Assembly: GCA_039000515.1 (NCBI GenBank)
Contig: JBCFYV010000024.1
Span: forward strand, 16,334,452-16,398,451
Length of the DNA: 64,000 bases
Reading direction: 5' to 3'
From: Timema cristinae
Taxonomy: Eukaryota > Arthropoda > Insecta > Phasmatodea > Timematidae
Shown here: positions 1-10,418 of the stretch, piece after piece
Position numbering within the stretch: the stretch's first letter is position 1
Layout of the letters: every line of letters starts with the position of its first letter
The notes under the pieces: model-generated
Databases searched by the model: none
What the model was told of the DNA's origin: nothing
Seen by the model: the letters and a program-made list of their open reading frames with translations, nothing else
Made by a program: the position numbers and the translations under genes

Positions 1-394
1 GATGGCTCTGTCAGTTACTTAAGATTTTACGTCTCGGAAATGGTGTAAAGTTGGTCTGCGGTATTAGGAGACTATACTAGTCCAAGAGGTATGTCGACTC
101 TTTACCGTTCGAGTATCTGGATTGGGAACTTATGTTAGAAGAGTAGAGAATAGTACTAGATTTTTATTATTATTTAGCACCGCGTTTACTAATAACGTCC
201 AAATGGTTTGAAGCTTCCACAAATCACCCAAAAAGTATATTTATTTGATATAAACAAGGTTTCAATCCGTGTCCTCATTCATAACAATTATGAATATTTC
301 AAAAGGCTATTTAAAATGAGTATTTAATGTAAATACTATCAATTAATATTTGTACGTGTTGGGGAATATTAGCAACACAAAAATGTATAATGCA
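1..394. other. Intergenic, nothing recognised
   Basis: AT-rich sequence without an open frame of note. I see no gene or named repeat before the SINE-A fragment that starts near 395. Confidence 0.5.
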
Positions 395-590
395 TTACGC
401 TCGTGTTAGATTGAATTGCCGGGGTTCGAATCAAGGTCGAGTGTAGTAAGAGTGGTTTTTTTCATAAACTTTTCCTTCCCTCCCTTAACACAAATCTGGT
501 AACATATCCTCCAAAATTCCTCATCCTCGTCCCTGTACCATTAACGTTTTTATGTACGTGCAAAACCCGAACGGGTAATTAGACGTAATT
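395..590 (+). repeat. SINE-A fragment
   Basis: This is a degenerate copy of the tRNA-derived SINE called SINE-A here. It has a B-box-like GGTTCGAATC near 422, the central part ending in a TTCC-rich stretch, and the tail 'aacccgaacgggtaatt', a diverged form of the family 3' tail. The A-box half of the head is missing or unreadable. Confidence 0.6.
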
Positions 591-699
591 TATGATTAAA
601 TCGTCTTCTATACGTCCATAAGGAGTGAAGGGGGAGTTGAAAAAAAACAAAAACATGCTTCATTGATCACACGTGGCCACAGCCAACAATGCTTAAATG

Positions 700-914
700 G
701 TACTCGCCTCGGTGGCTGCGTGGTCTAGCGCGCTAATCTCGCAGTAGACTAGACCGCCGATGACGGGGAGATAAATGTTCGAATCTTGGTCAGGTGTAAT
801 GAGGGGAGTATCCCCAAAATCGTTTTCCACTCTCTCTCTCTCTATCCACGCAAATATGGATACACTTCCTATAATCATAACCTCCCTAATGCTTAAAACC
901 ATTAGCATAATTAG
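700..914 (+). repeat. SINE-A copy, interrupted in its tail
   Basis: The head reads GGTGGCTGCGTGGTCTAGCG (A-box like) followed by a B-box-like GTTCGAATCT about 60 bases on. This is the layout of a tRNA-derived SINE. The body carries the family signature 'ttttccactctc...cgcaaat.tgg.tacacttcct'. The tail stops at 'ataattag', where an hAT-like element begins. Related sequence resumes at 1521 with 'taatcagtag..ctacataagc', so the copy was split by that insertion. Confidence 0.75.
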
Positions 915-1520
915 CAAGGGCGTATAAAGGTGGGGGTCCGGACCCCACTGGAATTAACTGGACCCCCCCTGGAAATTGTTGGATGCCCCTTATAAGGAGG
1001 TCCACAAATATATATTAATATCTAATGTTTAGGTTTCTTTTACTCTTACCACAGTTAAATTGTATGCCACTAACCAAATATTAGTTAATTATTATTTTAA
1101 TATTCCCCTTCACCTTCAATATTCACCTTATAAAACTTCCTATTGCAAAATTAGCCCTGTTAATTTCATTTCATTGAAAAACAAAGGATGTTTATTGGAA
1201 TGAGCCGAATAATAAATGCGGTCCGATAAAATGAGGCAAACGTTTTAGCTATTATCACCTGTAAGATCCTACTTGAGGAATCACCCTAAGAAAAGAGCAG
1301 TTATAATAACTGAACGGTCAGTAGTAGAGTTTGTAGCTTATGTAGGTGGCTTTACTACCCTTCCCCCACCCATTATCTCAACATACCTACTTACTCAAAA
1401 CATTATTTTTTAAGCTGTAACTATAAGTTTGAAAGAAAGGGCAGGGTCAGAGGGTCTACCCCCCCCTCCCCGGAATTTGTTAACGTCCCCCCTAGAAAAA
1501 TGAGCTTTCTGTGCCCTTTG
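915..1520. mobile_element. hAT-like non-autonomous element in a SINE tail
   Basis: The left end CAAGGGCGTATAAAG and the reverse complement of the right end, CAAAGGGCACAGAAAG, form imperfect terminal inverted repeats of hAT style. Just inside are G/C-rich tracts (tggggg left, ccccccct right), also common in such elements. The flanks 'ataattag' and 'gtaatcag' look like a decayed 8-bp target duplication of the SINE-A tail sequence 'gtaattag'. There is no transposase frame, so it is probably a deletion derivative. The exact right end is uncertain by one base. Confidence 0.5.
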
Positions 1521-1564
1521 TAATCAGTAGGCTACATAAGCAAACAAACATAAATGATTAGTGA

Positions 1565-1690
1565 CGAATAGTTCGAGGTTAAATCTCGGCCGGGAGCGTT
1601 TGGGTGGAGTTTTTCGTATGTGATGTCGCCCATTTTATCCTCTCGCTAATACGAGTATATTTTCTCTATTATTTTAATAACTACCCATGA
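1565..1690 (+). repeat. SINE-A fragment
   Basis: A B-box-like 'gttcgaggttaaatctcgg' is followed by a diverged SINE-A body with 'aatacgagtatatttt'. Both ends are lost. Confidence 0.4.
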
Positions 1691-1737
1691 AAGGCCTATT
1701 AAGTTGTTCTAAGCCATGTTGAAAGGAAAGGAAGGGG

Positions 1738-1763
1738 GAGGGGGGGGGGGGGGGGGGGGGGGG
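1738..1763. repeat. Poly-G tract
   Basis: A nearly pure run of G over 20 bases long in an AT-rich surround. Its exact length is likely to be uncertain in the assembly. Confidence 0.9.
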
Positions 1764-3400
1764 AAGTGAGAAAACTAAATTTAGTTCTTTGACTAGTTCA
1801 ACTTTCAAGATCAATAGTTATTATTTATTAAGATATTTATCTTATTATTTCATAAAAGCAGACAGTAAGCATTCAGATAAACTTCAGCATCCCCCTATCC
1901 CCAAATTTTGTTTTTTACATTGAAAACGTTTCATGACAGCCACATATGAGATGGTATAATATGTACTATTTGAATGTAACCCCAATGTGATACATTGAAT
2001 GAACTAAGAGATCACTCTAGTCTCCTAGTTCTTCACAACGAATTTTGTCTAGAATAAGACGAGCGAACGTGCTGGTTCGTTCAGCAGAAATGCAAGTAAA
2101 ATGTTCTGTGGAGCACTAGGAGGCTAGAAAACATCAAGAGGTAGTTATACTAATTAGAATGCCAACAAAGGCATTAGGTAGGGTCTCAGAAAAAATAAAA
2201 CTTATTGTGAAGTATTAGAAGAATAAAGAATACCAGGAAGTATTATTTTATATTCAAAGGGATCATCCAAATAGTACAATTATCATCTGATAGTAGGGTC
2301 TATCTATCATGTCAAAGTTTTCAATTTGAATGGTAAATAAAAAGAGTTTCAAACAAAAATTGGGAAAGGCTTGACATTTTAGGCTTACCCTTAAAAATCC
2401 AATTTTAACTATATTTTTAATTGGTAGCTAAATAGAGTATATTTTTAGTGAATCAAATTTATCTATTTAAAAACTATACAATTTAGGCTACTAATAAATT
2501 TTAATTATTTATGCCTTAATCCTTCCATTGGATTGAAATCTATCCATGTGCATGCAACACATCCATCTTAAGTACCAAGTAGGTATTTAAAAAATAAATG
2601 CTTGAATGATTCTATAGCAAATTCCATTCACTGCCCTTATGTGCACCTAAAATGCATGTTACAATAATTGTGCCATTGCACTCAGCTTTGAGCTAGGTGC
2701 ATTACATCTAGCACTGACTTTGACTTTTTCCAGGGTACTCTCAGATAGCTCTCGATGTTGGTGATTAAAATCCGCCATTAGTTGATTGTCTCAATAAACA
2801 AGCCTATTTTGATTTGAACCACTTTTGTCTATATGCGTTAGTAAATTTAAAGGTGTATGTACTTAAATACTAGGCCTATAATATTTATTCTATGTTTCAA
2901 AGAAGGGCAAATATTTTACAGAATTTAGCTATATTTTTTTGTTATTAATTTCTACAAATCATTCCCCCTTTCCTAAAAAAAACCCAAATACAATAGGTAT
3001 TAGCTTATACAATTAATTATTTCTTAATTAATTAATTTTACAATATTAGTGGTGGCTGTATTGGCTAGCAATGGTTTGAACAATGTGAACAATTTATTTT
3101 AACTAAATATACCAGCATTCACCCCTAGAGGATTAATGGTAGCCACAATGTGGGAAAACTATCTCAGCGTACTTGGTCAAAAATTAGAACCAGCCCTCTA
3201 GTTCAGAATCTGATACATTTTCTGTAGTTACTTTCATCGATAAACAAACAATTCATATTTACTCAACAAGAAATATTATTTCAATCAGTTATGAATCAAA
3301 GTTCTGTAGGTTTTATTTTTATCAATAATAACTTATTTCAAAACCTCAAGGCTCACTCATGTTTTATAGCTTTAACAAAAATGATGTTCTTTTAATTTGA
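1764..3400. other. Intergenic, no gene seen
   Basis: AT-rich DNA upstream of the sulfakinin exon. I recognise no coding exon. A noncoding first exon and promoter of the sulfakinin gene should lie in this stretch or further left, but nothing marks them clearly. Confidence 0.4.
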
Positions 3401-3407
3401 GAAATGA

Positions 3408-3492
3408 TACCTGAACACAGAAATCAAACCCAGGACCTTTGGCTTAGTACGCCAATGCTCTTTACCTTTGAGCTATCCAGGAGTCATCCGTG
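3408..3492 (-). repeat. tRNA-like SINE head (SINE-D)
   Basis: On the minus strand this reads as a tRNA-like stretch with 'gatagctcaaaggtaaagag' (A-box region) and 'cctgggtttgatttctgtg' (B-box region). It matches the plus-strand stretch at 10962-11035, which ends in the same 'caggtatcattt', so it is a repeat and not a tRNA gene. Confidence 0.5.
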
Positions 3493-3638
3493 TAACTCAT
3501 TCTTCACTCATATTTTAAGGTAGAGTTTGTGATGGACGTGCAGAAAACGTCAGCTACATATGAGTGACTAATTAAGATCACGAGCTATCAGATATTGAAG
3601 CCACCTTCAAAGAATGTAGAGGTATTTTGTTTTGTTTC

Positions 3639-3640
3639 AG
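3639..3640 (+). other. 3' splice site of the sulfakinin coding exon
   Basis: A T-rich tract 'tattttgttttgtttcag' ends in AG just 17 bases before the chosen ATG. This implies that the upstream exon is 5' UTR and that the long open frame to the left is intron read-through. Confidence 0.65.
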
Positions 3641-3657
3641 GTCGAAGAGTATCACAA

Positions 3658-4047
<390 letters not shown>

Positions 4048-4284
4048 ATTATCTCGTTACAATACTTTACCTTAACCATGATGACTGAGAATGATTTTTA
4101 CAACAGGGTGTTTTCAGCAGCTAAACAATTAATTTACAAATATAGAGCCTTCACATTTAACTAATTTTTTCTGACTTTCCATAATCCTTTAACAAAATAT
4201 GCTGATTAAGGTTTCATTGTTCTTATATTTCCATTCATTAAGTCAGAGGGATTTACATTTCATTTAAGTACACAAATATCATAA

Positions 4285-4290
4285 AATAAA
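4285..4290 (+). promoter_or_regulatory. Poly(A) signal of the sulfakinin gene
   Basis: AATAAA stands 238 bases after the stop codon, followed by the T/G-rich 'gtttttgaactttgtgg'. The 3' UTR would be about 260 bases. Confidence 0.6.
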
Positions 4291-4552
4291 GTTTTTGAAC
4301 TTTGTGGAAATACATGCCAGTTAACTTTAGACATGATTGGATTTTATATATGTATATAATCTGTGATTAAATACTTAATGTATCATAACTGTGGTATGAT
4401 CATAGGTTTGAAAAATTCATACTCTGTATTTTAAGAGGCCAACTTTTATTTTATTGAATTCGGAACTGCATTGTGAAAATATGTACTAATATGTAGTTAT
4501 TTTTAAAGAGAGTAAAAGTTTAATAATCATTAACAAATTGTTGACTTTATTA

Positions 4553-4808
4553 TTATTATTAGAACCGTGTCTTACTACCCATTCGTTATACGCACTTACG
4601 CTAATGTGTAATGGTAGGGTGATTGTGAGATGAAATGGAGGACCTACATCCTGGCATTTCATACATTCACAAGTTGTGATTAATACACGTCTTGTCAGAG
4701 GTGAAGGAAAGGTTTGGCAATCAGATAAATCTTTGCCGGGACCAAGGATTGAACCCCAGACCCCCAGCATAGAAGTCTGACACCTTACTCCTAGACCGCC
4801 AGGTCACC
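4553..4808 (-). repeat. SINE-B copy with target-site duplication
   Basis: Member of the second tRNA-derived family, SINE-B. On the minus strand the head reads 'ggtgacctggcggtctagg' (A-box like) and later 'ggttcaatcct' (B box). The body carries 'cacaatcaccctaccattac' and the 3' tail ends in a (TAA)n stretch. The 12-bp flanks 'ttgactttatta' at 4541 and 4809 are identical target duplications. The copy lies just 3' of the sulfakinin gene. Confidence 0.85.
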
Positions 4809-5587
4809 TTGACTTTATTAAACCTATAAACTGAAAAAATCTACTAACATGATTATTTGATTAGAAGCAAGTTTTGATTTCAACTCGGGGTGGTTTCTTT
4901 GTTTTGCAATTTTTTCTTTTCATAAAGAGAAAGTATTGTTTTAAGAACCCTCAATTGGAAAAGTTTTTTTTGCATTTGGTCTTCCTGTCTGTGCCTTTCT
5001 GTTGATACCAAATAGCTGTGTTGATTTTTCCAAAATTTAGGGATGTTTTCATCCTGTCTATATGTCGATGTAAAAACATAAAAATAAAGGTACTGCTGAT
5101 GAGGTTTAACATGGAACTGTTGTGATTGCACAGTAATGCAGAGGAGTAGTTAGGGTAGTAAGGGACTGTGTAGTGCTTACTGTCTTTTTTAAAACATTTT
5201 TATTCGATTGTGGTTGTTTTATGTAAGTTGACAGCGTGGACATTAAAAATGACATTAACTCTGTAGGTAAAGTGTGTGGTAAAGGTGTGAAGATCGGTGG
5301 GAGGAAAGTTATTCACAGTCAAGGAAGATAAATTATATTTAATGTTTATACATTTCTGAAACCTGAATTATATTCACTAATTCGAGTGCACAAACCAATA
5401 TTTAAGACAAATATGATAGAAAAACTATATTTCTAAAAAGATTGTTACATTCAATGTAAACACTGCTATGAGCCTAGCGAAGGAAAAATTTAACTCCATA
5501 ACTAAACAGATTGATTAGAGTGATGCACATGCACAAAGAAAATTGAAGAAGAATATTTCAAAAATGAGGTGGCCCAATGGCTAGATA

Positions 5588-5987
5588 ATTTTATAATAAA
5601 GGAAATAGATAAAACTAAAGAAAAAGGAAAAATAAACTACTAAGAATAAATTTGATGAAGAAAGCCCACCTAGGGAAAGAGGAAAGATGTGGGAAGAATC
5701 CAATGCACAATTCAAAATGGAGTAATCCATTGTTTGTGTTATTTGTACTCTCTTCTTCTTTGTGTTTGACAAAGGCAACATTGCAGAAATATTATTATAT
5801 TTGTGTTAAAATGTGTGAGACTACTTCTACTATATAAGACAAAGAAAGGAAGAAGATGTCACCTTTGTGCATTGGATTCTTCCCACATTTTCCCTCTTTC
5901 CCTAGGTGGGCTTTCTTCATTAAATTTATTCTTAGTAGTTTATTTTTCCTTTTTCTTTAGTTTTATCTATTTCCTTTATTATAAAAT
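5588..5987. repeat. Large inverted repeat, arms about 123 bp
   Basis: The left arm (5588-5710) and right arm (5865-5987) are nearly perfect reverse complements, from 'attttataataaaggaaat' at the outer edge to 'ccaatgcacaa' at the inner edge. The loop is 154 bases. A transcript would fold into a long hairpin. It could be a foldback transposon or a local inverted duplication. The words 'gaagaagaatattt' occur on both outer sides, but the left one is about 30 bases away from the arm, so it is not a clean target duplication. Confidence 0.85.
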
Positions 5988-5989
5988 GA

Positions 5990-6130
5990 AGAAGAATATT
6001 TGAAATTGATGAAGTATCTGATAGTATTATCATCGACTTGGCGGACGATTCATCAGATGACAGCTTCAACAAAAACACTTTGATTGATGATAGCGATAAT
6101 ATAAGTGGTATGGAAGTTTTTGATATGTAA
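5990..6130 (+). pseudogene. Acidic coding-like remnant
   Basis: An open frame next to the inverted repeat reads EIDEVSDSIIIDLADDSSDD and ends MEVFDM then stop. Acidic tails of this kind occur at the C-terminus of some DNA transposases, but I cannot name the family. There is no start codon and an in-frame stop lies just upstream. Confidence 0.25.
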
Positions 6131-9100
6131 AACCTCACCAGGAGTAATTTACACTAATAAACAATCACAAAAAATATATTCATTCAAAAATTGATTTAAC
6201 TTTTTTTTAAATTAAATTTCAACCATTTATTGAAGGTAAGTTGCAACAAAGTATTAATTTATAGATAAAATTTTTCTAATAATAAAAGAGTGGTTTTAAT
6301 AATATCTTCATTATTAAAATGCACTCTCTTCCAATAAATAAATTACATGATTTATTTCCTTCAAAATTTGGAGTTTTTAAAAATATGTTTATTTTATCTT
6401 GGTGCATAATTATTTGATAGCTAGAAAAGCTAGTAGATTTACTTTTACATATTATGACATCGATTCATGTGACCTGCAGCTGTCACTTTTGACAGATATT
6501 ATCAATACCTATAAAATAACAACAAAAAATTTGGACATCATTCAGATTCGGTTGACTCTTAATGCCTCACACCCTCCTGTCAGCAGCCAAACTCTACCAA
6601 CTTTCTACTCTTTACAATTTTAAGAGGTGCCCCAAATGTACAGAAAAGCAAGGGTATGCATATGTTAATAGCTTGTATGTGTAATATGAAAATATATACA
6701 TACATGTACAAATTAAGATTACTTTATAAAAGATGACTTTTACAATTTTAATCAAATTTCGCTAATTCATAATAATGATAATTTATGGCAGTGAAAGCTT
6801 GAAGTTACCGACATATGTATTCCAATAAATTTTCCAAGATCAATGAACCTCAGTGAATTAGTAATTTTTGTTGACTTAACACTAATGTATTTTCTCAAGT
6901 GAACAACTTTTAAATGATCAATATAATGCTAGGATCAATTTAAGTGTTTCAAGAATTCTAATATAAATTTTCAGTTTGGGCTTAGACCTATATAAATTCT
7001 TATCATATGTTTAGCTAAATTAAAATAAAATAACATAACTAAACTAAAAATATAAATATATTAAAATATAAATAACATAACCATAACATTTCTCAAATAC
7101 CATTCAAGTTGTGTATTTTATTTAAATATATTTGACTAATTAGTCTTATAACATAATTCTTTACACATTTCCTTTATCTCTCTTTGGATTTTATGGAGTT
7201 GTGTTGCACGTTTCACCCCCCCTCCTGAGGAGTTTTGATAGAATAAGACCTAGGCCGAGGGAATGAGTGACAATCTTCTAAAGGCAGCCAGTACCTCTTT
7301 GTCCAGTGGCAGCAATGTAAAGTGTGAACTGTATTCTTCTTTTCACTATAACTACCCCAGTTGCATAAGATGTCCAAGCTAAATACCAACCATACAAATA
7401 AATTAATTCAAGGTTGTTAAACCTAAAAGTTAAACTGTAAATGTGGTTATTGATAAGTCAGTTTTCAATGAAAAGGAAAGGGGGAGGGGTGAAAATAAAA
7501 AATATAGATCTTTATTACAATTTTTTTAAATATTGTTTGGACCTACATTTTACAAGTGTCCCCCGGTCCTGTATTTAGCTACATATAATGTCTGTTCATA
7601 GTATCCACAACTTACAACGGCCCTAAAGCCGGAGAAGGATAAGGTTGAGTGTGAAAGAAATTACACCAGCATTATAAAATTATATTATAGAAAGTGACAC
7701 ACTCATAGTAAATCCAATGTTTTGTTTAGAATAACTAACTGGTATCATTCATACCTGATGTAAATATGGAATCAAAATAATTGTTAAACAGTAATTTAAG
7801 AAAATAACAGTTTATTAAACAAAAATGACCAGCAACTCAAATACACAAGTATAATAATATAACATTACAAATCAAATGAAAAACTATTTGTCATAAGATT
7901 AATTTTATATTTGAAAACCCCAGGTTATGCACTAGACTATATGTTAGTCCATATTTTTAGTAGAGTATTTTAGTCTAGTAGGGGATCATTTTATGCTATA
8001 AAGTATTAATTCATAGTTTAAACTTATTCTTGGTGCTGTAGTATTGTACTATTGCATTGTATTTTAATGCGTTTATAAATGTTTAATAGGACATACACAT
8101 ACGCCTAACAAACGTAAACAAAAAAAATCAGAAGTAAAGCAAATGTGAAATTAATAGACATATTCAAACAGTTTATTATATTTTGTTCTCTTCACTCCAG
8201 GAAAATCTTGCCACAATATCACTCATAAGGCATCAAGTTCATTAGGCAACACTCACTGTATGAGGGAAGAGGATTACTATGAACTCTAAGGCATGGCGAA
8301 TATCTACACATTTTAACCTCAATAAATGTATGTAATTCATTACGATTCAAACAGTTTTTTCTTTTCAATATACAAGTTAATACACTTTACAATACACAAT
8401 TTATTAATATAGTGTTATGCATTTTACTACCTAGTCACTGGGAAGAATTCATTAAAAACTAAAAATACTAGCAACTAAACATAAAATATTGCAGCTTGTA
8501 CTTTTTGCAAACTTATTTGTCGCTCAAAGCAAAAATATATATATATATTCCTCAAATATAAGCCTCTTAAAAGATACATATACTATCATAAAAAGGCTTT
8601 CTATGAACAGCCAAAACAATGTTTTTTTGTGTGTAGACCATGTAATAGAAAATATTGTTATCATACAATAAATATTAAAATCAAGGTTAAATTTAATGTT
8701 TTGTATATGTTGTGCTAAAAACTGTGCTTTACTTAGGGTAATATTACTTAGCCTAATATGTTATGAATACCTACAAACAATTTTTAATAAGTTCATGATA
8801 ATTCATTAATATAATTAAATATTATATAAGTCATTTGACATTTTTAATTTCAGCTACTGATGAGCGATAAATTAATATTTTGGTGAATTTTATCTATACA
8901 TTTATATTTTTATAATTATTATTATATATTTATGGCAAGACACATTTTAAGAATTTATTTTATAATATTTATACAAGAGTCATACATAAATCAACCAACA
9001 TTAAAATAAACTTATTTTACTACAATAATATAATGTATTATTTACAACTAAAACAAACTAATACTCACTCATGCAATAAGCAAAGTGCTTGTATGTAATT

Positions 9101-9990
9101 TACATTAGGTGATGTATAACTTAGTTTATAATCAATACAATGGAATTAAAAAGCTTATAAGTTTATTTCTAGCAGACTTAATGGAGGTACCTAGGTTTAA
9201 TTTATGTATATTTAATTAATTTGAATATCATAACCAAACATAGAACGTTAAAATATATAATAAACCTTTAATGTGATGAAACTTACACTTTTGGCTAATT
9301 GAGTTTTTACTGAAAGTTAACTTACACATCAATGTGCTTACTTATATTCCCTTCATAAATCTTAAGTTATATTTTAGTAAAAGTTTATTTTAGCTCTTTA
9401 ATCATAATAAAGAAAATTCTGGTATAGACTATTAGTACAACAATATTTCAACAATTTTAAAACTTAGATTTATATGACAGATAATATTATGGGAAAGATA
9501 AGTCAATGTAGACACTACAAGAAAAATACAATTTTTTTTACACTAACTAACAATATAGTTTAAATTATTCCGATTTAAATAAGAATCAAGATAGAATATT
9601 CCACTTTTATTTTGTATGTTAATACAGTTTGGTGGTAGGTAAAATTTTACAAGCTTAATATTTCTCTCAAAATGCCTGCACCTTGAGATATTTACCACAT
9701 TGAAATCTTGTTTGTCAGTGATGTTTTTTTATCTGTCAAAAATAAGGGTTCTTCAACAATCTGGGGACTAATATGGCTACTTGTCAATATGACTTAGGTA
9801 CTGAAAAAGTAAAATAAAAGTTCTAACAAGTGTATGCATTATTTCACTTCCCGGACCTTTTCTCAACCTTTCCACTTATTCCATTCTCCTTTCATTTAAT
9901 AAGGGGAGCCTGTGGCACACAACATTATACTCACAGCTTATTTTCAACTTCCCTTAAGTCAAACTCATCTCAAAACATTAAGAAGACATT
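6131..9990. other. Intergenic AT-rich region
   Basis: Nearly 4 kb between the convergent sulfakinin and tensin genes. I see no exon. A stretch at 7185-7345 shares sequence with 12700-12870: 'ggcagcaatgtaaagtgtga' occurs in the same orientation in both, while 'acgtgcaacac' and its neighbourhood occur in opposite orientation. This marks a dispersed repeat with rearranged parts. Confidence 0.5.
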
Positions 9991-9996
9991 TTTATT
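9991..9996 (-). promoter_or_regulatory. Possible poly(A) signal of tensin
   Basis: AATAAA on the minus strand 263 bases beyond the tensin stop codon. Such motifs are common by chance in AT-rich DNA, so this is only the nearest good candidate. Confidence 0.3.
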
Positions 9997-10258
9997 ATCT
10001 ATGTCAACAAATCAAAAGATATGCTATTATTTGAAAACACTTATTTTCTTCTTAATACACCTTTTTTGATTGTCTCTCTAAAATTAATTTAATTTGTTTT
10101 GGTTTTCTTGCTTAAAAATCTTAAAATTAATTTAATTAGAAACACAATTTCTTCAGCTCTTTGCATGCATTGCAAACAATATTTTGTGGTATGAATTGTG
10201 CACGGTATCAAAATGAGTTTACCGTGGACACAGGTTTTGATAAAAACTTGTGACCTTT

Positions 10259-10418
10259 TCACACAATATTGGCCTTGATGGTTCCACCGCTCATCATAAC
10301 TTTTGAAACAAAGTTAACAATTGCTGAGGCAGGTTGCTCAGGTTCCAACTCCGCAAAGATGTGGCACTGGTTGTCTGTTTTACTGGTCGGCTTACGGGCC
10401 ACAAATCCAAAGCAACGG
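10259..10418 (-). CDS. by: Tensin last exon, end of PTB domain
   Basis: The exon follows the acceptor 'ttttttttctttctag'. It begins with one base that completes an Asn codon and then reads [10 protein letters not shown], the conserved strand near the end of tensin PTB domains. The closing helix is [15 protein letters not shown] occupies 10259-10261. The length of 160 bases fits (1 plus 53 codons including the stop). Confidence 0.93.

Noticed and set aside
3595..3657. Upstream extension of the sulfakinin frame from a TTG codon
   Set aside because: It is read-through of the intron end; a clear polypyrimidine tract and AG stand at 3639-3640, and the ATG at 3658 opens the signal peptide.
5932..6138. 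Minus-strand 68-codon frame
   Set aside because: Antisense of the acidic coding-like remnant and of the inverted repeat arm.
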